This document shows, piece by piece, positions 1 through 7,558 of a DNA stretch of 64,000 nucleotides (within the stretch, counting starts at the first letter, position 1; each line of letters begins with the position of its first letter). Source of the stretch: Bdellovibrio sp. ZAP7. GTDB taxonomy: Bacteria > Bdellovibrionota_B > Oligoflexia > Oligoflexales > RGVZ01. Below the pieces are notes generated by a model. That model searched no databases and had not been told where the DNA came from. It saw nothing but the letters and a program-made list of their open reading frames with translations. The position numbers were made by a program, and so were the translations under genes. The DNA lies in the NCBI GenBank assembly GCA_945900755.1, contig CAMDKS010000006.1, positions 1 to 64,000 on the forward strand. Reading direction: 5' to 3'.

Positions 1-342
1 ATCGTTAACAGAGGACATCATCAAGATATTCTCTAGAAAAGCCGCTTAAAACGCGAAAAATCAGGGTTACTGCTCTCGGGATCCTTGAGCGAGGAGATGG
101 CGACATGCATAATAGTTGGGCTAAATCCACGCCTTGCTCGCGGTCATAGAACGCGCCCGTATGGATGTCGTGCTTAAGCATCTGAAATCACTGAATTTAT
201 AGCCTTTCTCGGGACACTTCGGTGGCCTGAGACATTCACTCATTTCGTGGCGAACGATCAGTTACATTTGCTTTTTTTATCGGAACAGAACATGATAATA
301 TCTTAAGGAATATTAACCTTTCTCATGGAGCAGCCAAGGCCT
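1..342. other. Left-edge stretch without a supported gene
   Basis: I see no convincing coding region here. The sequence has scattered stops in all frames. A minus-strand ATG near position 17 would start a gene leaving the window after only a few codons, which is too little to support. The AT-rich part near 268-316 probably holds the promoter of the small gene that follows, but no clear -35/-10 pair stands out. Confidence 0.4.
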
Positions 343-489
343 ATGTCTACTAAAACCATTCCGCATCGTGATCTTGAAAAAGAGGGCAAAGGCTGGCTTG
401 TGATGATCGTGATTATGTTCATGTTTCCGGCGCTATTTTATCTTTGCGTTTTCTTTCCTCTATGGACGGGGCTGACGCCTCGTTGGTAG
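343..489 (+). CDS. Small single-pass membrane protein (48 aa)
   Basis: A short reading frame of 48 codons encodes a charged N-terminus (about 17 residues with several Lys, Arg and Glu) followed by one long hydrophobic helix rich in Met, Val, Ile and Phe. It ends shortly after the helix. A purine-rich AAGG lies just upstream of the ATG at 343; an in-frame ATG at 325 is an alternative start. It lies about 100 bp upstream of cyoE on the same strand. Small one-helix proteins are common around haem-copper oxidase assembly genes, so a role there is a guess from position. No family recognised. Confidence 0.5.
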   Translation: MSTKTIPHRDLEKEGKGWLVMIVIMFMFPALFYLCVFFPLWTGLTPRW

Positions 490-591
490 ATACAGCTTGC
501 TGAAGAAGTGGAAACATCTGTGTGACCGCGTGCATGAGTCGGGTCAACGGTTCGTTTTCATGTCATTAATTGTTTGGATAGGTAAAAAAAA

Positions 592-1509
592 ATGAATGTA
601 TGCTCACAAACCATGGACGCTTCTCTTGCGGCTACGACGCAAGTGACTTGGCGCGATTATTTTCAAATGACTAAGCCGACGATCACCCTACTCGTAGTCG
701 TCACAGTATTTCCTGGAATTTTGCTAGCCTCCCCCACTGGGATTCCGCACATGACTCTAGTTTTAGCCAGCTTGATTGGGACGTGGTTAGCGTCATCTTC
801 GGCTGCCGTTTTTAATCATCTCGTTGACGCTGACCTTGACCGAAATATGGTTCGTACAAACAAGCGTCCCGTAGCAAGTGGCCGAGTAAATACTCGTAAC
901 GCAGCCATTTTTGGAACGGTTTTAGGAGTTGTGTCCATCGTTATTTTGTATCAATGGACGACTCCGGTTGCTGCAGGTCTTGCACTACTTGCGAATGCGT
1001 TTTACGTTTTATTTTACACAATGTATTTGAAGCGTCGCACGGTTCAAAATATTGTTATTGGTGGTGCTGCTGGTGCCGTTGGGCCACTCATTGGTTGGGC
1101 CTCTGTTGATCCCTCTATTGGTTGGCCAGCGTGGATGTTATTTCTGGTGATCTGCCTTTGGACTCCCCCACATTTTTGGGCACTCGCGATAAAATATAAA
1201 GACGATTATGCAGCTGCAGGTGTGCCAATGATGCCAGTCGTTCGTGGGGAAGCGTACACACGTCGACAAATGTTTTGGTACACGGTTGCTATTGTGCCAG
1301 TGATCGCCTCGCTAACCGTATTTGGAGCCGCAGGCTGGCTTTATTTTGTATGTGCCATGGGGTTCACACTTTATTTTGTATGGATGGCTTGGCGCCTAAT
1401 GAAGTCTGGTGATAATAAACTAGCGATGCCTCTGTTTCACTATTCCTGTCTTTACTTATTTGGTGTTTTTGGCGCCTTGATGGCAGATCGATTGCTATTG
1501 GCATTGTAA
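592..1509 (+). CDS. cyoE: Protohaem IX farnesyltransferase (haem O synthase)
   Basis: This 305-aa polytopic membrane protein belongs to the UbiA prenyltransferase superfamily. It transfers a farnesyl group to protohaem IX to give haem O, the precursor of haem A for terminal oxidases. The hallmark N-x3-D-x3-D motif is present as NHLVDADLD near residue 74, followed by the typical KRPVASGR stretch. A second polar loop with the YLKRRT and GGAAGAVGPLIGW signatures is seen near residues 145-165. Eight or nine hydrophobic segments and the length fit the family (CtaB/CyoE). A 64-aa membrane protein follows after 19 bp. No oxidase subunits are inside the window, though they may lie to the left. Confidence 0.95.
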   Translation: MNVCSQTMDASLAATTQVTWRDYFQMTKPTITLLVVVTVFPGILLASPTGIPHMTLVLASLIGTWLASSSAAVFNHLVDADLDRNMVRTNKRPVASGRVNTRNAAIFGTVLGVVSIVILYQWTTPVAAGLALLANAFYVLFYTMYLKRRTVQNIVIGGAAGAVGPLIGWASVDPSIGWPAWMLFLVICLWTPPHFWALAIKYKDDYAAAGVPMMPVVRGEAYTRRQMFWYTVAIVPVIASLTVFGAAGWLYFVCAMGFTLYFVWMAWRLMKSGDNKLAMPLFHYSCLYLFGVFGALMADRLLLAL

Positions 1510-1528
1510 AAGTAGGAGGCTGAAAAAA

Positions 1529-1723
1529 ATGTCCAAGCCATCTAAGTTAAAATCAAAACGAGCTCTACCAAAGAAATCTGGTGTATTTGCCCCGAGTTTT
1601 TGGCTTGGATCAGAGCAAAGCGCCGTCAATATTAACCGATTTTGGCTCTATTTAGGGGGAATTGGCTTTGCCCTTTGTGCCATTTGTTTGGTCCGCACAA
1701 TTGAAACATTCGGAAAACATTGA
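1529..1723 (+). CDS. Small membrane protein downstream of cyoE (64 aa)
   Basis: A 64-aa protein with a Lys-rich N-terminus (about 17 residues), a short loop and one hydrophobic segment (around residues 38-57). A strong ribosome-binding site (TAGGAGG, 1512-1518) precedes the ATG. It lies 19 bp after cyoE and is probably co-transcribed with it. I do not recognise a family; a role as an oxidase-associated small protein is inferred only from the neighbour. Confidence 0.6.
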   Translation: MSKPSKLKSKRALPKKSGVFAPSFWLGSEQSAVNINRFWLYLGGIGFALCAICLVRTIETFGKH

Positions 1724-1865
1724 GTTATTTGAGAATTCAGTCACATTTTTGAGAATGATTACGATTGACACTTTATTAATATTCTATTAGAAGTATATAA
1801 ATAGATGGACAAATTTAAGCCTGTTTTATTTTCGTCTGTGAGATTCCTGTGGATAGAGGTTCTAT

Positions 1866-2087
1866 ATGATTGAACAAGTAAAAGAAATCATTGAGAAAGA
1901 CATTAATCCGCAGCTTGCAATGCATGCAGGTGGCTGTGAGTTAATTGATATTGATGATGGAATTGTGACCATCCGGTTATTCGGTGGATGCTCGGGTTGT
2001 CCCTCAAGTCACATTACGTTATTTAATGGCATTGTTCCGATTCTAAAAGAGAAGTTGCCAGAAATTAGAGACGTAATTTTAGGGTAA
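1866..2087 (+). CDS. NFU/NifU C-terminal-domain Fe-S scaffold protein
   Basis: A 73-aa protein that is essentially one NFU domain (C-terminal domain of NifU). It binds a [4Fe-4S] or [2Fe-2S] cluster at a dimer interface and hands it to apoproteins. The conserved CxxC is visible as GGCSGCPSS near residues 39-47, preceded by the amphipathic N-terminal helix and the typical IVTIRLFGGC strand. The short stand-alone form without IscU-like or A-type domains is common. An AGAGG lies upstream of the ATG. It could serve haem or lipoate enzymes encoded nearby; that link is inference. Confidence 0.88.
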   Translation: MIEQVKEIIEKDINPQLAMHAGGCELIDIDDGIVTIRLFGGCSGCPSSHITLFNGIVPILKEKLPEIRDVILG

Positions 2088-2202
2088 GTATTCTCCGACT
2101 CCATATTTTCTAGAATAGCCCTTAGGCAAAAAGTGCCGAGTTAAGTGCTCTACCAAAATGCCGATAGGCCCCACGATGTTCATTACAAGTGGGGTTTTCA
2201 TT

Positions 2203-2712
2203 ATGCTCAGTAAAAGTTTGTGCGCTCACAAATACATGCGATGGTTTTTCTCATTTCAATTTTCCTTTTTTGCCTGGGCCGTTGCTACTCACGGTCAGAC
2301 TAGTAGCAACGGCCCAGGCAAAGGTCCTCCCGCACCCGGTCAGGGATTTAAACAAACTTATCCGCAGCCAGCGAAAGCAAAAGTAGCTGGTCCCGAGCAT
2401 ATTGAGCCCGCTACCGAGGTTCCAGAATTTGCGTCCAAATCTATTTGGAAACTCACAAATAAGAAGTTTGCAACAGGTGCAAATCCCGATGATGTTCCCG
2501 TCTATTCCTTCGGTGGACTGAATGGTCGCCGCACTCTAGTCGGGCAGGCAAAAGTGGGAGAAGAAATAGTTTTAGAGGAGGTTCGACTGGCTGCAGGTCG
2601 CAACCACTTCAAATTTGTGTGGAGCGCTGCACCGCCGGCCAATCCCACACTTGCGGTTCAGCCGGAATACTGGATTGATGGCATAAATATAGAGTACATC
2701 GGAAAAAAATAA
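2203..2712 (+). CDS. Secreted hypothetical protein
   Basis: From the ATG at 2203 this gives 169 aa. The frame is open from 2158, and 2236 is a third possible start. The N-terminus has a hydrophobic signal-peptide-like stretch rich in Phe and Trp ending near an Ala-Thr-His-Gly. A Pro/Gly/Lys-rich linker follows, then a folded C-terminal half of about 95 residues with alternating hydrophobic residues that looks like a small beta domain. A GTGGGG run about 7 nt before 2203 favours that start. The gene contains a long perfect inverted repeat at the end of the signal-peptide region. No family recognised. Confidence 0.6.
   Translation: MLSKSLCAHKYMRWFFSFQFSFFAWAVATHGQTSSNGPGKGPPAPGQGFKQTYPQPAKAKVAGPEHIEPATEVPEFASKSIWKLTNKKFATGANPDDVPVYSFGGLNGRRTLVGQAKVGEEIVLEEVRLAAGRNHFKFVWSAAPPANPTLAVQPEYWIDGINIEYIGKK
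2269..2322. repeat. 21-bp perfect inverted repeat inside a coding region
   Basis: The arms at 2269-2289 and 2302-2322 are perfect reverse complements and are separated by a 12-nt loop. The structure lies within the signal-peptide end and linker of the secreted protein at 2203-2712. In mRNA it would form a very stable GC-rich hairpin early in the message. Confidence 0.9.
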
Positions 2713-2737
2713 TCAAAAAATACTGAGACCGAGAACC

Positions 2738-3655
2738 TTAAAAGTATGTCGCAAGTCCCATACCAACGGCAAGGGCATTGCCTGTCAGGCTACCTACAAC
2801 AGTATCTTGGCCTGTGATTTCTTCCTTGCTGTCTCCACTCACAAGAATTGTGTAGCTGACGAAAGGTTTAAGGGCAACGTGTCCGCCCATGAATATTTTT
2901 GCGCCAAAATTCACGCCTAAATCAAGCCTCGACACCGAAACGGCCGTCTTTCCTTCGACACCATCTGTTGTGCTAGTCGAGGCTAACGAGGATTTTAGTA
3001 CGTCAAGTCCAATAAAAGGCACTGTTGTGCTTTGGTGGATATTTCCCAAATTAAATGCAAAGCCCAAACCAAAACCTAGTCCATTAGTTTTTACCACGTC
3101 ATTAATGGTCGGGGTAGTCAGGTTTGAAGAGGTATTTGTTTCTGTTGAAAACGCAAGCAATGGACCAACCTCAATAGGTCCTAACACTCTAAAATAGGCG
3201 AGCTGAAGGTGCAAAGACGCAACGGACGTTTTGAGTGATTTGTCGGAATATTTTAAGATCTCACTTTTTTTATTATATTCTACGTCCAAACCAACGTTGG
3301 CACTATATGGCTGTCCTGATTCTTGCAGTCCGTGGCCAACGCCCTCTCCAGCGGCGGCGGATTTTTTTTTCTTTTTCTTCTTTGACCCGACCGCGCTAGG
3401 GTTTGCTGCTGGGATGGTCTCGCCGCCGACAGCGGGAACCGCCCCGTCTTCTGGGGCTTGGGCATATTTCGCAGGCGTGGAATCTTCAGCCTCAAGTTCA
3501 TCATCAAAATAATCTCGAAGAGCGTCATCGTTCACCGCTGAGGAAAGACTTTCTACAGACTTTTCAGCGGCTAACGCTCCGTCTACTAAACTGTAACCAA
3601 GTAGGCCAAATCCAAGCAAAAAAATTCGAGAAAATAGTACGCAAATAAATTTCAT
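2738..3655 (-). CDS. Outer-membrane-like protein with poly-lysine linker
   Basis: A 305-aa secreted protein. The signal peptide covers about residues 1-30, with cleavage predicted after an Ala-Leu-Ala. An acidic, low-complexity region to about residue 90 is followed by a run of seven lysines. The C-terminal 190 residues have the alternating pattern, Gly content and terminal aromatic (ending TYF) of an outer-membrane beta barrel. AAGGA lies upstream of the ATG at 3655. The lysine run is encoded partly by nine consecutive A residues (3362-3370, minus strand), a possible slippage site. It converges on the gene ending at 2712. Function unknown. Confidence 0.7.
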   Translation of the reverse strand: MKFICVLFSRIFLLGFGLLGYSLVDGALAAEKSVESLSSAVNDDALRDYFDDELEAEDSTPAKYAQAPEDGAVPAVGGETIPAANPSAVGSKKKKKKKSAAAGEGVGHGLQESGQPYSANVGLDVEYNKKSEILKYSDKSLKTSVASLHLQLAYFRVLGPIEVGPLLAFSTETNTSSNLTTPTINDVVKTNGLGFGLGFAFNLGNIHQSTTVPFIGLDVLKSSLASTSTTDGVEGKTAVSVSRLDLGVNFGAKIFMGGHVALKPFVSYTILVSGDSKEEITGQDTVVGSLTGNALAVGMGLATYF

Positions 3656-3737
3656 AAGATTTAAATTTCCTTTAACTGGGGCGAAGTGGTAAAAACATTT
3701 TGGCGCCTAGGCCATTATACCACAAAACGGTCGACCA

Positions 3738-4595
3738 CTAAAGATTACTGGCAAATAAAAATTTCGCAAGTCGAACAAAATCTTCTGGTGTGAGTGTTTC
3801 CGCACGGCGGTTCAAATCGATGGGACAATCCTCCTCAAGTAATTTGTGCATGAACTGCTTCACGGCACTGCGGAGTTTTTTGCGTCGTTGGGCAAAGGCT
3901 ATACGGCAGACGGTCTCGGTGTATTGGAGGAGTTTGCCCTCGGCGGGTAACGCCACTCGAGGGCGAAGGGTCATAACAGCGCTGTCTACTTTTGGTATCG
4001 GTGTAAAGCAGGTTTTATCCACCTTGAAATTGAAATCGCAATGGGCACGAAGTTGGCAATAAACGCTCAGGCTACCGTAATTTTTGCTGTCAGCCTCCGA
4101 AACGATGCGAGTGCCGAATTCTAACTGAACCATGAATATGGCTCCTTGAACGGCGGAAATATGCGGAAGAACCCACATCACTATGGGAGTCGAAATATTA
4201 TAGGGAATATTTCCTACAACGCCACAAGGAGTGTCCCCTCCTGCCGCAATCCAAGCAGCGAGGTCAAACTTCAGGATATCGACATTTAGGACTTCGACGT
4301 TTTGCAGTTTGTTAGGTGAATCGGAGGAGATCATATCCTGAAGGCGTTGTGCGAACCGCGCATCTTTTTCGATAGCCGTAACTTTAATGCCAGCATTCGC
4401 AAGAGCAATCGTCAGAATTCCATTCCCAGGGCCAATTTCAATCACCCGCTTCATTCCTAAATCAAGAGCCTGCTCAACGACTCTCGTTACGGGCCACTCC
4501 GTGTTTAAGAATACTTGCCCGAGGCTCTTCTTCTGTGAAATAGAAGATCGTCCGCTGGATTGACTACTGTTTTGATCACTATAACCGCGTCGCAT
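3738..4595 (-). CDS. rsmA: 16S rRNA dimethyladenosine transferase RsmA (KsgA)
   Basis: This 285-aa enzyme dimethylates two adjacent adenosines in the 3'-terminal hairpin of 16S rRNA, using S-adenosylmethionine. Visible family marks are the N-terminal KKSLGQVFL stretch, the SAM-binding IEIGPGNGILT (motif I) near residue 52, the acidic IEKD of motif II, and the catalytic-loop motif NIPYNIS near residue 127. A C-terminal helical domain of the KsgA/Dim1 type completes it. The roughly 25-residue Ser-rich N-terminal extension is longer than usual. The gene follows tsaD by 24 bp and is probably in the same operon. Confidence 0.95.
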   Translation of the reverse strand: MRRGYSDQNSSQSSGRSSISQKKSLGQVFLNTEWPVTRVVEQALDLGMKRVIEIGPGNGILTIALANAGIKVTAIEKDARFAQRLQDMISSDSPNKLQNVEVLNVDILKFDLAAWIAAGGDTPCGVVGNIPYNISTPIVMWVLPHISAVQGAIFMVQLEFGTRIVSEADSKNYGSLSVYCQLRAHCDFNFKVDKTCFTPIPKVDSAVMTLRPRVALPAEGKLLQYTETVCRIAFAQRRKKLRSAVKQFMHKLLEEDCPIDLNRRAETLTPEDFVRLAKFLFASNL

Positions 4596-4619
4596 ATTTC
4601 TATCCTTGGTTTGGTGTGG

Positions 4620-5696
4620 CTAGGAGTTCTTTGGCACGGTGTTCAAGGTAGGAGCTGAGCTAAATTCTGGGGCCATAAAGAATTCAAATGGGTATCTTGA
4701 GAATACATCCCATTCTAGCGCAGTTGAACAAGGCGTCGCAATTGCCTCAGACCGATGCTGAAAAAAAGCGAGAGCTGCAATCATTGCGCCATTGTCCGAA
4801 CAATATTTAAGGGGGGGGAACCATACAGGAAGTGTCGTGGCGTGTGACATGAGTTCCTTGAAGCGGCCGTTAGCGGCGACACCGCCCGCAACAATAATGC
4901 TTTTAGTCGAAGGCCTAATGCCGAGGGCAATCGTGAGCTTTCGAAGTATTTGGCCCAGTGCCTCCTCTTGAAAAGAGTGCGCAATGTCCTCCATTCGATG
5001 CCCTGTTTTATTCATGTTTTGCACGGCAAGCGCCACCGCTGTCTTGAGTCCAGAATATGAAAATAAAAGCTGACTTTTTCGCTCCACCATCCGCGGCATT
5101 TTTACCTTTTGTGGCGTTCCTTGCTTCGCAAGTACTTCCACATGCGGTCCACCGGGATATGGGAGGCCCATCATTTTTCCTACTTTGTCGAAGGACTCCC
5201 CGCAAGCGTCATCAATAGTGTGCGCAAGAAGTTCAAAGTTAACGCAAGATTTCATATAATAGAGATTTGTGTGGCCACCACTAACAACGAGAGCTAGCGT
5301 TGGAAATATCTGTTCGTGCGGTGCGTCGATTCCAAGAAGTGCGCCGTGAACGTGAGCGTGAACATGATTGACCGCAATGATTGGTTTGCCTGCGGACTGC
5401 GCTAGTCCTTTTGCAAATGTCGCTCCGACGAGTAGGCAGCCAATCAAGCCGGGACCTTGTGTGACGGCAATCGCATCTATATCTGAAAGAGTCTTTCCGG
5501 ATTCGGAAAGGAGTTGCACGGACATCGCACGAATGGCAGTGAGATGCTCACGCGCCGCAATTTCTGGAATCACTCCACCCCATTTCGCATGGGTTGCGAT
5601 TTGTGAGGCGATCAGTGAGGAGAGCACTATTTTTCCGTCTTCGACGAGGGCCAAAGCCGTTTCATCACAGCTGGATTCAATTCCTAAAATAAGCAT
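4620..5696 (-). CDS. tsaD: tRNA N6-adenosine threonylcarbamoyltransferase TsaD
   Basis: A 358-aa ASKHA-fold protein. It transfers the threonylcarbamoyl group from TC-AMP to A37 of ANN-decoding tRNAs in the TsaB/D/E complex. The N-terminal LGIESSCDETA motif, the WGGVIPEIAAREH stretch and the metal-binding HVHAH motif near residues 110-114 are present. So are the nucleotide-binding LVVSGGHTNL, the GESFDKVGK loop and the C-terminal CSDNGAMIA segment. Length is typical. A YciO/Sua5-type protein that could make the TC-AMP donor is encoded 6 kb away at 11944-12579. Confidence 0.97.
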   Translation of the reverse strand: MLILGIESSCDETALALVEDGKIVLSSLIASQIATHAKWGGVIPEIAAREHLTAIRAMSVQLLSESGKTLSDIDAIAVTQGPGLIGCLLVGATFAKGLAQSAGKPIIAVNHVHAHVHGALLGIDAPHEQIFPTLALVVSGGHTNLYYMKSCVNFELLAHTIDDACGESFDKVGKMMGLPYPGGPHVEVLAKQGTPQKVKMPRMVERKSQLLFSYSGLKTAVALAVQNMNKTGHRMEDIAHSFQEEALGQILRKLTIALGIRPSTKSIIVAGGVAANGRFKELMSHATTLPVWFPPLKYCSDNGAMIAALAFFQHRSEAIATPCSTALEWDVFSRYPFEFFMAPEFSSAPTLNTVPKNS

Positions 5697-5737
5697 AAAC
5701 AGTTTCCGATTTTAGAGAGCCCCAAACATATCCTCAT

Positions 5738-6643
5738 CTATTTTTTTTCTTTGCTTGATTTGACGGATTTGGAGGATTTCAGGTATTTTAAGGCCTTTTT
5801 GGCCTTATCGCCCTCGGGAGTTCCTGGATATTTAGACGCGACCTCATCGTAAAAAAGTACTGACGTATCTTTATCGCCAAGCATCTTGAAGGCATCTCCG
5901 AGGCGAAGTTTTGCCAAGGACATTTGCTTGTCGGCCGGCTTGAGTTCAACTAGTTCGTTAAACTGCAAGGCAGCTTCCTTCGGGCGATTGAGCTTTAAAA
6001 GGGCTTCGCCATACATCATTAATACGGTCTCGCGGTCGCGTCCCCTCTCTTTTTTAAGTATGCTTGGAGCATCTTCAGCCACCTCTTTGTAGTGTCTTCG
6101 ATCGAAGGCCAATGTTAGGCTCGCTAGATCAGCATTTCCTGAACTCGTAGGCGCTTCTTTTTTTGCGCCTATTTTATTGGGGCTTGCAGACATCCGATCT
6201 ACAGCCGTGGCCAATTCTTGCTGTTGACTCTCTAAGGCCGTCAGCCTAGTCACGATATCTGAGAGCCTAGTCCCAATGGAGCCTTCGCTTGGCGTTTCTT
6301 GACCAGGCATTTGACCGGTCTCAATACCAACCCGAAGACCATCGATATCACCTTTCATCCGCTTTAACTCAATGCCCATTCGTTCGAGGTCGCCGGAATT
6401 TGCCGTCACTTGGTTGTGGCGCGAGTCTCCTGCTTTTTGATCGGTTGAGCGCCTGGTCGAAATTGAATCCTCTAATTGGACCATGTGAGTTTGTAGTGCA
6501 AATATTTTGTCGTCTTGTTCTCGCTTTTGCTGGTGGGATACACAGCCAACAAGACTAAATGACATTGTCCACAATAAAAGTACCGACGGCGATTTGATTC
6601 TCGTGCCACAAATGGAAGATGGCTGGCGATGTAAATAGGTCAT
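5738..6643 (-). CDS. YbgF/CpoB-like TPR lipoprotein
   Basis: A 301-aa predicted lipoprotein. The signal peptide ends in the lipobox LVGC near residue 34. A long region with heptad character (about 36-160) suggests a coiled coil, followed by three tetratricopeptide-like repeats (about 170-290), including the pattern KYPGTPEGDKAKKAL typical of YbgF/CpoB C-terminal TPR_6 units. In E. coli CpoB couples Tol-Pal to peptidoglycan synthesis; a similar envelope role is inferred from architecture only, since tol-pal genes are not in the window. It ends in a Lys/Ser-rich tail and lies 42 bp upstream of tsaD, same strand. Confidence 0.75.
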   Translation of the reverse strand: MTYLHRQPSSICGTRIKSPSVLLLWTMSFSLVGCVSHQQKREQDDKIFALQTHMVQLEDSISTRRSTDQKAGDSRHNQVTANSGDLERMGIELKRMKGDIDGLRVGIETGQMPGQETPSEGSIGTRLSDIVTRLTALESQQQELATAVDRMSASPNKIGAKKEAPTSSGNADLASLTLAFDRRHYKEVAEDAPSILKKERGRDRETVLMMYGEALLKLNRPKEAALQFNELVELKPADKQMSLAKLRLGDAFKMLGDKDTSVLFYDEVASKYPGTPEGDKAKKALKYLKSSKSVKSSKEKK

Positions 6644-6877
6644 AGTAACATACTCCTAAATATAGACCTGAAAAACGGGGCGTTCAAATAGTCACAGACC
6701 TTAACATTGTCATCAATTAACAATATTTGCCAGCAATTCAATGAACTTATTAGATTTAAAGCCGTGTTCTTAGATTTAGTATTTGAGTCGTCCAGCTGTG
6801 GCAACAGAAATCTGAACAATCCCACTTGAGATTTGACTTCATGGTTGGAGGCTTTTATTTAGGCAGTTGGCTGTTCA

Positions 6878-7411
6878 TTATGCGATGATTTTGCCGCCAA
6901 ATTTGCCAGAGCCTCGGCGCCTGCGCAAACTAACAGCAAGTCTGAAGGCTTTATTGGACTCGCCCTTCCAGACAGCGACAAACTCATTTGGGACCTTTTT
7001 ACCGGTCCATTGCAGCCTTAAGTCTTCTTTTTCAGTAAGAACGGCATCAACGACCTTATAGAATCTTTTGATTTCTTGCTTCCATTCGTCGTCTATTCCG
7101 GAAATCGATACTGAGTCCTCCGCTTCCGCTTCCTTTGTGCTCAGTTCTCCGCTATCCTGTGGCGGCGCGCCATTAAGGGCTGCTGCGGAACCTTCTTCTC
7201 CGTCGAGATTTGGTTCAGCAGAAGTCTCCTCTAGTGGAGGGGTGTCGGTTTCAGATGACGCTACATTTGCAACATCGGTTGCAGCAGCATCGAGGGCTCC
7301 TGTGGGGTCGGAATCTCCAGCAGCAGTATCGGCACTTAACTCTTCGCTAGGTTCAATTCCGGTTTCGAGGGTAGCCTCGAGATTGGTTTCGTTTTTATCA
7401 TCAGAATTCAT
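6878..7411 (-). CDS. Hypothetical protein, acidic N-terminus and basic C-terminus
   Basis: A 177-aa protein. The first about 105 residues are low-complexity and strongly acidic (Glu, Asp, Ser, Ala), with no hydrophobic core, so probably disordered. The last about 70 residues form a compact-looking unit with conserved-type aromatics and end in an Arg/Gly/Lys-rich tail. The ATG at 7411 has AAGGTG about 7 nt upstream; an in-frame GTG at 7420 is less likely. It starts divergently from the DEAD-box gene. The opposite charge of its two halves resembles nucleic-acid- or ribosome-associated proteins, but that is speculation. No family recognised. Confidence 0.6.
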   Translation of the reverse strand: MNSDDKNETNLEATLETGIEPSEELSADTAAGDSDPTGALDAAATDVANVASSETDTPPLEETSAEPNLDGEEGSAAALNGAPPQDSGELSTKEAEAEDSVSISGIDDEWKQEIKRFYKVVDAVLTEKEDLRLQWTGKKVPNEFVAVWKGESNKAFRLAVSLRRRRGSGKFGGKIIA

Positions 7412-7558
7412 GGCTCTCACCTTAATTGTGGCGTCATATTGAAGATGAAACGACGAGGACTCTATCGGCAGGTGCGCATATTTTTTGAGGGTGTCGTCGC
7501 AGGATTACGTAATAACCGACGGCACAAATTAATTGACGGGAATGAAAGAAGTGGAAGA

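Noticed and set aside
1-17. Start of a minus-strand gene at the left edge
   Set aside because: Only a few codons are visible; no basis to call it.
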